Below, piece by piece: positions 11,583 to 23,207 of a stretch of DNA of 64,000 nt (the first letter of the stretch is position 1; the number at the start of each line of letters is the position of its first letter). Below the pieces are notes generated by a model. It had not been told where the DNA came from, made no database searches, and was given only the letters and a program-made list of their open reading frames with translations. This DNA is from Thinopyrum elongatum (taxonomy: Eukaryota > Streptophyta > Magnoliopsida > Poales > Poaceae): contig CM022299.1 in the NCBI GenBank assembly GCA_011799875.1, positions 28,547,996 to 28,611,995 on the forward strand. The letters run 5' to 3'. The position numbers and the translations under genes are program-made.

Positions 11583-12640
11583 TGTAACACCCCTGTAATT
11601 GAACTACAGTGATTCCCCATGATCAATGCCAAGTCATCATGTTTTGCTAAGTCAAATGCCACTTGATCCAAATTTCATTCAAATTCCAATTCAAAATGAA
11701 AGTTCAACAATAATTTCTTCAAACAGCAAAAAAAATGTTGATAATATGGCAAATAATCCCTAAGTAATTATGTTAAGGAAAACAACATCTTCTAAATTAC
11801 CAAAATGCCCCTAAGAACATTTAAACAGTACCAACAACACCTATTTAACCCATTTTAATTTCAAACATGAACTATAACATTTCCAAATGGTCTACAACTT
11901 TGTGAACTAATGAAAAATATTACAAAGTATTTTTGTGACAAGTTTCACATTCAACAAAATTCATCTGATGGGAAAATTAATGCAAAACGGAGAGGAAAAG
12001 CTAAAACAGAAAATGGAAAAAGAAAAATGGAAAAGAGCTACTGCACGGTTGGGCCACTAGTGCATAGTGGCAGCCCAGCCCAGTCCACCACGGTTGTCTT
12101 CCTCTCCTAGCAGTCGCCATGCCCGCGCCCGCACGCGCGATGCAAGACACTGGCAGCCTCCCAGCGCCAAGGATGCCTACAAGGGCTCCTCTGCGACCCC
12201 CTCGACAACCCTATGTCTCCCCTTCCTTCTCCCTTGCACCGCCATCATCCACTCCTCACACGCCCGCCTCTGCTGTCGCCATGGCTCTGTCGTTCGTGTA
12301 GCCACCATGCTCACCTCGCCTTGCCACTGTTTCCATTGGGTCCACCACGACGTCTTTTACCTCTACACCGACGCACGCAAGGCCGAGCGCGCTGCATCTA
12401 AGCCGACGCCATCGTCTTCCACCCTCGGCCACCGGAGCTCCGCCACCTCGATTCATTGCCACCAAGCCTCCCCCGAGCCCGCTGACCCACTCATCGCCAC
12501 CGCTGTGAGCTCCTGCCCATTTCGCCTCTCTTCCCGCGGTCGATCCCGTCTCCTAGATAAGCTAACCGCCGTGCCAGAGAGCTCGCTGTCGCCGGCAATG
12601 GCGCTGTCGAAGACATAGCACCCGCGCACCGCGTCTAAGC
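11583..12640 (+). mobile_element. Tekay-type gypsy LTR, 5' part (plus orientation)
   Basis: It starts TGTAACACCCCTGTAATTGA and runs through a GC-rich, ATG-containing interior. The reverse complement of 15480-16500 aligns along its whole length. Homology stops near 12640 in the middle of the LTR. Frames in this stretch (12067-12618 and others) are the GC-rich LTR interior and not genes. The missing second half of an LTR in this orientation is found at 18690-21446. Confidence 0.65.
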
Positions 12641-12710
12641 TTCGCAGCAGAAGCATGGTGGGCCCATAACCCGTAGGTCCCAGGATCGAAACATGGCTCT
12701 GATACCAACT
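12641..12710 (-). mobile_element. Minus-orientation primer-binding site and leader remnant
   Basis: GGCTCTGATACCAA (12695-12708) is the reverse complement of TTGGTATCAGAGCC, the initiator-tRNA-Met primer-binding site used by many plant LTR elements. It directly adjoins the 3' end of the minus-strand LTR beginning at 12711. About 55 further bases to the left look like leader sequence and do not match the leader at 18341. This is not a tRNA gene. Confidence 0.55.
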
Positions 12711-15700
12711 TGGGATGCCCCCATTCGTAATTGTGCACTAATCATGCACACAGCATGCACGATCACGAACAGTGACTCCATGTTAATATCACAACACAAC
12801 TCTATGACACAAATTTAAACATAAATCTTTATATTACAAACCAGGGCATGAACACCCATAATACATTAATCAACAAACAACATAAGTCCGGGTATAGACA
12901 AGTTAAACAAGTTTTGCCTTAAGAAGGTTGAGCATAATAGTGACACTAGACCGAAAAGGCACAGGCCTCCTGCTTGGGAACTCCGAACTACTCGTCGATG
13001 ACATCGTACTCCAATTAGAAGCTAGCATCAGGATCCTCGGACTCTAGGGTGCTATCATCTGAACACGACAACCGGGTGGTCAAAAAAGATAGCAAAGCAA
13101 TAGTGAGTACTCATCCAAAGTACTGGCAAGACATACATCAGATCTATACAAGATCTGGATCGGTATCAAAGGAATGGGGCAATATCTTTGGACTATGCTG
13201 CAGAAATGCTAGAATAAGGGGGAGAAGCTTAACTAAACAAAGACTACCCGCTCCTGCAGTAATAGAAGAGAGGAGCACAAATGATACCAACTTGTATTCA
13301 TAACAAAACACCATACCCAGGGTTCCTCTCTCAACTCCCTGCAAGAAAGCGATCATCGGGTATACCTATCTATTATCTTGGTGTATTTTAACAAGTATCC
13401 AGTTTAAGTTGTAAAGCTAGGGATACATTTCCATGCCGTCCTGTTACCATGGACACGGCTATTCGAATAGATTATCTTCCCCGCAGGGTGCACCACATAG
13501 CCCGATACGCTCGATTACCCTATGGCCGGACACACTTTTCTGCGGGTCTGCCCAACCTCAGGCAATCGACACGCCGAAGTCCTACCTCAGCTCTCTAGAG
13601 AGGTCAACACGCTAGTGTACATCCTAAGCGCGAAGAGGTCATCCGCCACTCACCCAAAGCACTCCTGCATGTTGTGCAACTAGCCAGGGACCAAGCACAC
13701 CTCTTACTATGCAGAAGGTAGTATCTGCTCAACCCACATATGTGAACTGTGACATCTGGCTAGCTTTCGGGAGGAACTGACGATGTCGAGGGCCCCATAA
13801 ACGATTATCCCGCATGGCGGTTAGTGCGTATATGGCGATGGTAGTCTCGGATCAAATAACTAGAGCTAGTTAGCGTGTTATTGTTAAGTACTCGCGGACA
13901 CGACTAGGGGCCAAAGCCCACCTCTTTCCTAGATGGTCTCCGCCTGCCCTGTCGTTCCAACTCAAGGAATCTCTCGCGGGTGCTCTCCGAGCTGACCCGA
14001 CTTTAGCATCGGGAGCTGTCAGGACCCAGGTCCATCTCTTACTGTATGGTACCACCTGCCCGTCAACCCCATAGCAAGCATCTATGTAACATTATAATAT
14101 ATTAGTGTAATGCTTATCCATGATCATCGCCCAGAGGAATCATGGCTCGATAGTATAGCATGGCAAATGGCCAAGGGTGTAGAGCAACAGATGTGACTCA
14201 AGCATATCTAAACTAAGCATGATAGGATATCAGGTAAAGTATTAATAGCATGATACAACATCAAGCTATGCATAAGTATAGGATCTACCAATAATCGACA
14301 ACTGTATCACTACTCTAATGCAAGAAGTAGAGGGAAGGGATGGGTGATATTAGAATGATCAAGGGGGGTTGCTTGCCTGGAAGCTCTGCCGTGGACGAAG
14401 GATTGTCGGGGATGTACTCGTTCTCAGGGTCAGCGGCATCCTCGGGGTCTATCGATAAGTAGACGAGGGGGAAAACAAATAAATAATAGGCAAACAAATG
14501 CAACACAGATGCTTGTCATGATTAAATGTGTTGATGACGTGCTCTAATGCAATACTAATTATTTTAAGTGAAGAGGGAAAATATCTGGCAATATTTTCCC
14601 AGCTACATTCACTATTCATTCACCAGATCTGGCAGCAAAAGTTCAATGTTCAGTATGATGGAGGGGTTCATTATGATTGTAGATGACATATTTGGATTCG
14701 TTATATTTTTCATATATAAATCATTTTTCATATATAAATTATTTTCATCAGAGTGACGGTTTATTTTCTATATTTTTTCAAAGTTTTATTGATTTTCTAG
14801 AATTTTTTAATATATTTTAATTCAAAAATTCAATTAATGGAAAATGCTATGTGTACCCAACAGTGTGCCCAGCAGTGGGCACAGCGAGGCTGACAGAGGG
14901 GGCCCGGTGAGCTGAGTCAGCAGCTGACTGGTCAACCTTATCCACTAGAATAGTGGTGGGGGTCCCACTTGTCATAGATTGTTTAATTATCTAAGGTTAA
15001 CTTTAATCCAGTGGCTAATTATGTGGTGGGGCCCAGTGTCAATGTCTATTCTAATTAACTAGTTTATTTAATTTAATCCTAATGCTACAGTAGGTGGCCC
15101 CACTTCTCAATGAGTGCTTAGGTGGGTTAATTAGTGCGGCTATTCATGCGGGCCCACACGTCAGCGACTGGTGGTGATTAAACCGCATGGGCGGCAACGG
15201 CGATGCTTCGGTGACCACAAATCGGTGTTGGGACTCGAAAACATGGCTCCGGCGACCATTTGGAGCGCGGCCTGTCGGGATTGAACGCGGGCAGTGCCGC
15301 GCGTCAAATTGTGGCACGGGTTCGAACGGAGGTGGCCTATTTCGATGGTGGCGACGACTGGTGTGGCTGCCGGAGTACGGGCATGCACGGAGGCGAGGCT
15401 ATGGGGCATGGCAGGACCTGCGGGTGCGTGTATTGGGCGACTGCAGTGCGCCGGTGATGTGGTTGCGGCTGCGCCATTGCCGGGGACAGCAAGCTCTTGA
15501 GCACCATGGCTAGCTAGGCTAGGAGACGGGATCGAACCGTGGGAAGAGAAGGGAAAGGGCCAGGAGTTCAAAGTGGTGGCGATGAGCGGGTCAGTAGTCT
15601 CGGGGAGGCTTGGTGGCGACGAATCGAGGCGGCGGAGCTCCGGTGGCCGAGGGACGAAGACGATGATGTCGACATCGATGCAGCGCGCTCGGCCTTGCGT

Positions 15701-16500
15701 GCGCCGTTGTAGAGGTAGAAGACATCACGGTGGACCCGATGGACATGGAGGCGAGGCGAGGGAAGCAAAGTGGCTACAGGGACGGCGGAGCCATGGCGGC
15801 GGCAGAGGCAGGCGTGCGAGGAGTCGATGATGGCGGTGCAAGGGAGAAGGGAGAGGGGACTTAGGTTTGTCGAGGGGGTCGCGGGGGAGCTCTTGTAGGC
15901 GTCCTCGACGCTGGGTGGCTACCGGTGTCACGCATCATGCGCGTAGGCGCGGGCATTACGATAACAAGGGGAGGAATACGACCGTGGTGGATTGTGCTGG
16001 GCCGGCACTGTGCACTAGAGGCCCAGCCGTGCAGTAGCTCTTTTCCCTTTTCCCTTTTTCTTTTTCCCTTTTTTGTTTTAGCTTTTCCTCTCTGTTTTAC
16101 AAATATTTTTCCCATCAAATGAATTTTGTTGAATGTGAAACTTGTGACAAAAATACTTTGTAATATTTTGCATTAGTTCAGAAAGTTGCAGACCATTTGA
16201 AATGTTAGAGTTCATGTTTGAAATTAAAGTGGGTTAAATAGGTGTTGTTGGTACTGTTTAAATGTTGGTAGGGGCATTTTGGTAATTTAGATGATGTTGT
16301 TTTCCTTAACATAATTACTTAGGGATTCTTTCCAATATTATGCACATTTTTGTTTGCCTGTTTGAAGAAATAATTTTTGAATTTCATTTTGAATTGGAAT
16401 TTGAATTAAATTTGGATCAAGTGGCATTTAACTTAGCAAAACACGATGACTTGGCATTGATCATGGGGAATCACTGTAGTTCAATTACAGGGGTGTTACA
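12711..16500 (-). mobile_element. Complete Tekay-type LTR, minus orientation
   Basis: Read on the minus strand it starts TGTAACACCCCTGTAATTGA at 16500 and ends GGGGGCATCCCA at 12711, about 3.8 kb. On one side (16501 onwards) it has a polypurine tract and the 3' end of pol; on the other (12695-12708) a primer-binding site. It therefore behaves as a 3' LTR and a 5' LTR at once, as in a tandem or circle-derived arrangement. It is related to, but clearly diverged from, the LTRs of the element at 38115-52139. The many GC-rich frames at 15161-16120 are LTR interior. Confidence 0.65.
12988..13059 (-). other. Exon-like module near the LTR 3' end (broken copy)
   Basis: The minus frame reads DDSTLESEDPDASF, then a stop, then LEYDVIDE and TAG. 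It matches the intact module at 21098-21169 (DDSSLEPEDPDVGYYLEYYV) with one Tyr codon changed to a stop. Equivalent modules lie at 41819-41929 and 51750-51860. See the finding on LTR-borne exon modules. Confidence 0.4.
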
Positions 16501-18327
16501 ACTCTCCTCCTCTAAAAAAATCCCGTCCCGAAATTTAAGAGGTAGACTGAAAAAGAGCAATGTATTCATCACGAAGACGTTCTTCATGTTCCCAAGTGGC
16601 TTCATCTTCAGAATGATTCGACCTTTGAACCTTGAGGAACTTGATTGACTTCTGATGAGTTTGACATTCAGCTCCATCAAGAATGCAGCCCCGATATTCT
16701 CGATAATAGAGGTCATCTTGCAAATCAAGCACTTCATGATCCACTGCTCGAATAGGATCCTTGAAGCAGTGGCAGAGTTGTGACACATGGACGACATCCT
16801 AAACCTGAGAAAGGTTCGACGGCAGTTCCAACTAATATGCCACTTCTCCATGTCTTGCGAGAATGCGGAAAAGACCAATGTAGCACGGAGCTAGCTTGCC
16901 CTTGATTCCAAAGCGGTGAGTGCCCTTCATTGGTGTGACACGAAGGTAAGCTTGTTCGCCTAGTTGATAAACCATTTCTTGATGATGACGGTCATATTGG
17001 TTTTTCTGGCGAGAGTGAGCAGTCTTCAGATGTCTGCGAATAATATGTACTTGCTCTTTGTAGTGTTGGATAATATCCAGACCAAGGAGAGGCCGTTCCC
17101 CAGTTTCTGACCAATTAAGAGGAGTTCGGCACTTACGTCCATACAACACTCGAAAAGGTGCCATCTTCAAACTACCTTGGTAGCTATTGTTGTAAGAGAA
17201 TTTAGCATACGCGAGAGATTCCTCTAGTTTCTTGCCAAATAAGATAACACAAGCACGGAGCATATCTTCGAGCACTTGATTGACTCTTTCAAATTGACCA
17301 CTGGACTGGGGGTGAAAAGTTATGCTAAAGGACATTTGAGTTCCCATAGCTTCTTGAAAGCTTTCCCAGAACCTTGAGGTGAAGAGGCTACCATGATCTG
17401 AGCTTATTTCCAATGGTACACCATGGAGTGACACGATTCTGGAAACATACATATCTGCCAACTGACTAGCAGTGATGGTTTCTTTGACGGGCAAAAAGTG
17501 AGCAACCTTGGAGAATCGGTCAATGACGACAAGAATAACATCATGACCCTTCTGCGATTTGGGAAATCCAGTGATGAAGTTCATTTCAACTTTGCCCATT
17601 TCTATTCAGGAATAGCAAGTGGTTGCAGAGTTCCAGCAGGTCTCTGATGTTCTGCTTTGATGCGATGGCAAATGTCACACTCAGCAACCTAGCGAGCAAT
17701 GTCTTGCTTCATGTTAGACCACCAAAGTCTCTGACAAATATCTTGGTACATCTTGGTGCTACCAGGGTGAATCGACAAAGGAGTGTCATGTGCTTCTTTC
17801 ATAATGTCTTGAGTAATGTTCTTGAACTTAGGTACCACTACGCGACATTGAAAGAATAAGGTTCCCTGCCAATCGAGGGTGAAGTCTGAGGAACCACCCT
17901 TAGTACGATCACGCTTGTTGTGCTGCACTGTAGAGTCATGATCATCAAGGGCGATGTTTGAGGAACCACCCTCTGTACGATCTGAGGAACCACCCTCAGT
18001 AAGATTGCGCTTGATGCATTGTACTGCAGAGTCATATAGTTACATGGTCCTAATTGTGTGTTCAAGATTCGGTGCAACGACCAAAGTATTCAGGTAACCC
18101 TGAAAAACAATCTTAAGGTTCAACTTGCGGAGCTCTTCACAAAGTAGTGGTTGTTTTTGCTGCACCAGAGTGTTGTTGCAGTAGGACTTGCGGCTTAATG
18201 CATCAGCCATTACATTCGCTTTGCCAGGGGTGTAGGAAATACCCAAGTCATAGTCTGCAATTGCCTCCATCCATCTTTGCTGACGGAGGTTCAGATCGGC
18301 TGATTGAATAAATATTTCAGACTTCAA
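16501..18327 (-). pseudogene. 3' pol remnant: RNase H end, integrase, chromodomain
   Basis: On the minus strand this runs from the C-terminal RNase H region ([19 protein letters not shown] near 18180-18330) through the integrase zinc region ([16 protein letters not shown] near 17740), the integrase core (16832-17599) and a chromodomain-like end (16535-16786), to a polypurine tract next to the LTR at 16500. The parts lie in different frames, so it is dead. In the core the first catalytic Asp is replaced (MNFITG instead of MDFITG), while the second (SSDHGS) and the Glu (QFERVNQ) remain. The GPY/F-type module GKLAPCYIGLFRIL follows. The element at 38115-52139 is a close relative. Upstream pol, protease and gag are absent: the homology stops at 18327. 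Confidence 0.8.
17838..18077 (-). repeat. Local tandem duplication inside the integrase linker
   Basis: A segment containing CTGAGGAACCACCCT and the neighbouring GATC-CGCTTG and TGTAGAGTCAT words is present two to three times between about 17884 and 18035, so the encoded peptide repeats RVVPQ. The intact relative at 46640-46740 lacks it. This is a post-insertion duplication. Confidence 0.55.
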
Positions 18328-18689
18328 TGGTATCAGAGCCAACTGCCTGTAGGAGCCCCAAACCAATTGGTCGATGTTGAATCTAGTCTTGAAAAACTAA
18401 TTTTGAATTACTAGGTGTGTTCTGTGGCTTACGGCCCCACGACACATGTGGATGGGATTAGGATCTGTTATTCCGCATCCTAACTCTGGGTTCTGAACTT
18501 CTATTCTCTTCGGGTTATTGATTTTGCTAACTGTAACTCTAGGTTCTCGTGATGATTTCATTCCAGAGATTCACTCATTTGCAGTTACTTCCTTTTGCTT
18601 TCCGACACGTTCAACTTCTGTAGTTTGATTCCTTTGAATCCTCCTTTTCTTTCAGAAGCTTCCTACGAGACAGGTCGTGCATCAGACTA
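18328..18689 (+). mobile_element. Plus-orientation primer-binding site and leader of Tekay-type element
   Basis: TGGTATCAGAGCC (18328-18340) is followed by AACTGCCTGTAGGAGCCCC and a leader that parallels 42212-42605 of the complete element, ending in TTTTCTTTCAG near 18656. No LTR lies to its left. Instead it joins the inverted RNase H remnant directly, so the junction near 18327 is a rearrangement breakpoint. About 30 bases of possible ORF1 start follow before homology switches to LTR. Confidence 0.55.
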
Positions 18690-21446
18690 CATCTGCTGGC
18701 GTACCAGGAGCCCAACGCACGCACCCACATGTCCTGCCGTGCCCCACAGCCTCACCTCCATGCTTGCCCGAACTCCGGCAGCCACACCACTCATCGCCGC
18801 CGTCAAAATAAGCCACCTCTGGTCGAACCCGTGCCACCATTCGATGCACAGCACTGCTCGCGTTCGATCCCGATCGGCCGCGCACCAAATGGTCGCACGA
18901 GCCGTGTTTCTGAGCCCCACTACAACTTTTGTGGTCACCAGAGCATCGCCGTCGGCGCCCACGCTGTTTAAACCACCCCAGAGTCGCTAACGTGTGGGCC
19001 CACTTGATTAGCCGCACAAATTAACCCCCCTAAGCACTCACAGACAAGTGGGTCCATCTACTGTAGCATTAGGATTAAATTATATAAACCAGTTAATTAA
19101 AACAGACACTGACACCGGGCCCCACCACTTAATTAGCCACCGGATTAAACATAACCTCAGATAATTAAACAATCCATGAAAGGTGGGACCCCCACCAATA
19201 TTCCAGTGGATAAGGTTGACCAGTCAGCTGCTGACTCAGCTCACTGGGCCCCCTCTATCAGCCTCACTGTGCCCACTGCTACGTACACTTTTGGGTACAC
19301 ATAGCATTTTCCATTAATTGAATTTTTGAATTAAAATATATTAAAAAATTCTAGAAAATCAATAAAACTTTGAAAAATCATAGAAAATAAACTGTAACCC
19401 GGATGAAAATAATTTATCTATGAAAAATGTTCAGAAAAATATAACGAATCTGAATATGTCATCTGCAATCATAACCAACCCCTCCATCATAATGAACATT
19501 GAACTTTTGCTACCAGATCAGCTCAATGAATAGTGAGTGGAGCTGGAAAAAAATTATCAGATATTTTCCCTCTTCACTTAAAATACTTAGTAATGCATTA
19601 GAGCACGTCATCAACACATTTAATCATGACATGCATCTGTGTTGCATTTGTTTGCCTGTTATTTATTTGTTTTCCCGCTCCTCTGTTGATCGGTAGACCC
19701 CTAGCCTGCCGCTGACCCTGAGAACGACTACATCCCCGACGAACCTTCATCCACAGTAGAGCTTCCAGGCAACCAACCCCCCTTGGTCATTCCGATATCG
19801 CCCATTCCTTCCCCCTACTTCTTGCATTAGAGTAATGAAACATTTCTTGATTATCAGTAGATCCTATTCTGATGCATAGCTTGATGTTGTATCCTGCTAT
19901 GGTTACTTTACGCGCTATCCTATCATGCTTAATTTAGGTATGCTTGAGTCACGTGAGTGGCCCTACACCCCTGTCCGTTTGCCATGCTATACTATCGGGC
20001 CATGATTCCTCAGGGCGATGATCAGGATATAGATTACACTAATACATTATAATGTTACATAGATGCTTGATATGGGGCTGACGGGCGGGTGGTACCATAC
20101 AGTAAGAGATGGTCCTGGGTCCCAACAGCTCACGATGCTAAAGTGGAGTCAGCTCAGAGAGCACCTGTGAGAGATTCCTTGAGTCAGAATGACAGGGCAG
20201 GCGGAGACCATCTAGGAGAGAGGTGGGCCTGGGCCCTTGGTCGTGTCCACGAGTACTTAACAATAACACGCTAATGATCTTTGCTTAGTTGATCAGAGAC
20301 TGCCATTGGCACATACACACTAACCGCCGCGCGGGATAATGGTTTATGCGGCCCTCGGCATCGTCAGTTCCTCCCGAAAGGTACCTAGATGTCATAGTTC
20401 ATAGAACTGGGCTGATTGTTGGGGTGAGCGGATACTGGCTTCTGCGTAGTCAGAGGTGGGCTTGGTCCCCGGCCAGTCGCGCAATGTGCAGGAGCACTTG
20501 GGGTGAGCGGCCAATGATCCCTTCGCGCTTAAGATGTAGACCGGCATGTTGACCTCTCTCAAGGGCTGAGGTAGGACTTCGACATGTCAATTGCCTGAGG
20601 CCTGGCAGACCCATGGAAAAGTGTGCCCGGCCATAGGGTAATCGAGTGTATCGAGCTATGTGGTGCACCCCTACAGGGAAGACAATCGATTCAAATAGCC
20701 GTGCCCATACTAATAGGACGTCTTGGAAATGTATCCTGGGCTTTACAACTTAGACTAGATACTTGTTAACATACACCAAGATAATAGATAGGAATACCCG
20801 GTGATTGCTTTCTCCTAGGGAGTCAAGAGAGGATCCCTGGGTATGGTGCTATGTTATGAATACAAGTTGGTTTCATTTGCGCTCCTCTCTTCTGTTACGG
20901 TAGGAGCGGGTAGTCTTTGTTAAGTTAAGCTTCTCCCCCTTATTCTAGCATTTCTGCAGTATAGTCCAAAGATATAGCCCCATTCCTTTGATATCGATGC
21001 ATATCTTGTATAGATCTGATGTAAGTCTTGCGAGTACATTGGATGAGTACTCACTGTTGCTTTGCTATCTTTTTCTACCACCCGATTTCCATGTTTAGAT
21101 GATAGCTCCTTGGAGCCCGAGGATCCCGATGTTGGCTACTACTTGGAATATTACGTCACTGACGGGTAGTTCGGAGGTCCCAGGCAGGAGGCCTGTGCCT
21201 TTTCGGTCTAGTGTCGCTGTTTTGCTCAGCCTTCTTAAGGCAAAACTCATTTAACTTGTCCGTACCCAGACTTATGTTGTTTGTTGGTTAATGTATTATG
21301 GGTCTTCATGGCCTGGTTTGTAATACAAAGATTTATGTTTAAATTTGTGTCATAGAGTTGTGTTGTGATATTAACATGGAGTCACCTTTCGTGATCGTGC
21401 ACGCTGCGTGTATGATTAGTGCAAAATTATGAATGGGGTCATCACA
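18690..21446 (+). mobile_element. Tekay-type gypsy LTR, 3' part (plus orientation)
   Basis: Aligns with the reverse complement of 12711 to about 15440 and ends AATGGGGTCATCACA at 21446. The first third of the LTR is missing here and is found at 11583-12640. By analogy with the LTR end GCGTCACA of the element at 38115-52139, the terminus is 21446. No 5-base duplication then matches the left flank. Frames at 18595-19017 are LTR interior. Confidence 0.6.
21098..21169 (+). other. Exon-like module near the LTR 3' end
   Basis: The frame DDSSLEPEDPDVGYYLEYYV ends in TAG at 21167-21169 and follows a TTTAG acceptor-like site. A related module with the same placement and a terminal stop occurs in both LTRs of the other Tekay element (41819-41929, 51750-51860). 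After the stop, both families share GGAGGC/GTCCCAGGCAGGAGGCC and TCTAGTGTCGCTGTTT. Confidence 0.4.
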
Positions 21447-21753
21447 CGCGGCCACCCCCCAGGCCATGCCATGTGTCCATGTGGCTGGCTGGTGGCCCCT
21501 CTCGATGCTTCCTGAAGCTTCTAGTGTTTCTTGCTGCCCAAAAAAATCATGTTAAATCAACAACGAATTTTGACCTTCGTAGATATTGATTTCCTGCGAA
21601 ACCAAGAACAAGCAGAAAATAGGAACTGGCAATGGGCACTAAATTAATTGGTTAGTCCAGAAAAATAATATAAATCGCTATAAAAGGTATATAAAAATGA
21701 TTACATAATAGCATTTAACAATCAAAAATTATAGATACGTTTGTCCCGTATCA
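21447..21753 (-). mobile_element. Block B 3' LTR, right part
   Basis: Continues the LTR interrupted at 11582. It ends AGATACGTTTGTCCCGTATCA at 21753, the inverse of a TGATACG-type start, as at 33813. Confidence 0.6.
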
Positions 21754-22144
21754 GCATCCCCAAGCCTAATTCCTGCTCGTCCTCGAGTAGGTAAATGATA
21801 AACAAAGATATTTTTTGATGTTGAATGCTACCTAGCATGATCTCGATCAAATGATGTAACAAAGGTGTGAACTTAGGACAAAAGTGATTCAAAGCAATAA
21901 TCATATAGTTGATAACAAGCAAGTAACATCAAAAAGTGTAAACAAGATTACTATTGCTTTTCATAGATTAATGCTTTCATATAATACCAATTAATACTCA
22001 TGATGTCTTATACATTTCCCCAATCACTCAAGGCTTTATCATATTCAAACATCTTCCCATAACACAACCTATTGCTTCAGTCAAGCAACTGAATCCGTGA
22101 TGAGCCCTTTTCAACTACTTAGCACTTCGCTTAATGCTCAATAT
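21754..22144 (-). mobile_element. Block B polypurine tract and 3' internal region
   Basis: Begins GCATCCCCAAGCCTAATTCC and TCGTCCTCGAGTAGGTAAAT, the inverse of the polypurine-tract context of Athila-type elements. No gene. It is interrupted by the CACTA element at 22145 and resumes at 28657. Confidence 0.6.
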
Positions 22145-22162
22145 CACTACTAGGGAAAAGCC

Positions 22163-22375
22163 TAGCAGTAGCGCGGGTTTTCGGTGTATCAGTAGCGCGG
22201 GTGCCCTCGCTACTGATACGGCACTACAGCTAAAGTTTAGCAGTAGCGCGTTTTGACACGTGCTACTGCTATACCTACTTAGCAGTAGCGCTTTCCATAC
22301 CTGCGCTACTGCTAAGTGCTTTAGCAGTAGCGTTTTCCTGTCCAGCACTAAAGAGCGCTACTACTATATTTTCTC
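22163..22375. repeat. CACTA 1 left subterminal repeats
   Basis: TAGCAGTAGCGC and its inverse GCGCTACTGCTA recur about every 30-40 bases. They are the likely binding sites for the element's own DNA-binding protein (known for En/Spm; inferred here). Confidence 0.7.
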
Positions 22376-22636
22376 ATATCTTTTATTTTTTTTACGTATT
22401 TGTGATGTTTTTGTATAGGTTTTATACAGTATTCTAATCATACCATAAACATGCAATATGCTCATCATATCATACACATAATAGTCTCATCATATCATCC
22501 AATACAAATCATGTCGTCACCTCATAATCACGATATAGCTATACAAGTTACATGACATGTCTCATCATACATATTGTAGTACTTCTTGAGGCATCGGTTC
22601 GTATCCCTCTCTCGCACTAGCGTGAACCTAAACTAA

Positions 22637-22720
22637 CTACTGGCTGTTGCTCGGAAACCGGTACACCTGGGCCTGACACTCCGGCCACTCGTCGTATACT
22701 CCTGGCGTAGCACTTTCTTT
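22637..22720 (-). pseudogene. Decayed hybrid-binding-domain small gene of CACTA 1
   Basis: In one minus frame the sequence reads TPGVYDEWPECQAQVYRFPS, then NSQ and a stop at 22637-22639. It matches residues 11-30 of the intact small protein at 59819-60055 (VPGVYDDWEECQRQVHRFSG). The ATG region lies in another frame because of a small indel, and the C-terminal half is not preserved. GTGCATAGA lies just before the start in both copies, after an AG acceptor-like site. Position relative to the Ulp1-like gene and the element's end is the same as in CACTA 3. Confidence 0.55.
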
Positions 22721-23207
22721 GCCATCGATGATCTATGCACCTGCATCATCACATGAGTTGATGATATGCAACATATATAGCTGAGCAACAGAAAGAGACA
22801 GACTTGGCAAAAATAGAAGCAATATATCATAAGCATAAATAAGAAAGTTCATCATACCCAAAATGCCCTAACTAGAGTGATCTTCGCTAGTTGAGGAGGA
22901 CGGTTTAATTACGTCACAAATAAAGTTTCGTCGTGCAAAACTCAAATTTTCGTCATAGAGAAACTATGGACTAAACGGACACATTCTCATATATCGTCAA
23001 TCACTCCAACATGTCGTGCCATCCATCCAAGTCAGGGAGATAGTCCCCGAGTGAAGTGAAAGGCTTCAGGTCAAGACGCTGAGTGGCTACGCGTGTTCGA
23101 ATGTCTTCCCGCGACATTTGCCCTTCTTCGTTGAACATCCCTGTTTTTTCGAGGACCTCCTTCATGATGATTTGGGTAAGTTCACGCTGGATGTGATAGA
23201 ACTCAGC

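Noticed and set aside
12067..12618. 183-codon plus frame resembling a short plant gene
   Set aside because: It lies in the GC-rich interior of an LTR. The homologous stretch of the inverted LTR (15480-16030) does not keep the frame.
12695..12708. tRNA-like sequences at 12695, 18328, 42212 and 57108
   Set aside because: These are primer-binding sites of LTR elements, only 13-18 bases long. No cloverleaf flanks them.
15161..16120. Multiple 65-136 codon frames on both strands
   Set aside because: They are shadows of the GC-rich LTR interior of the inverted Tekay-type LTR.
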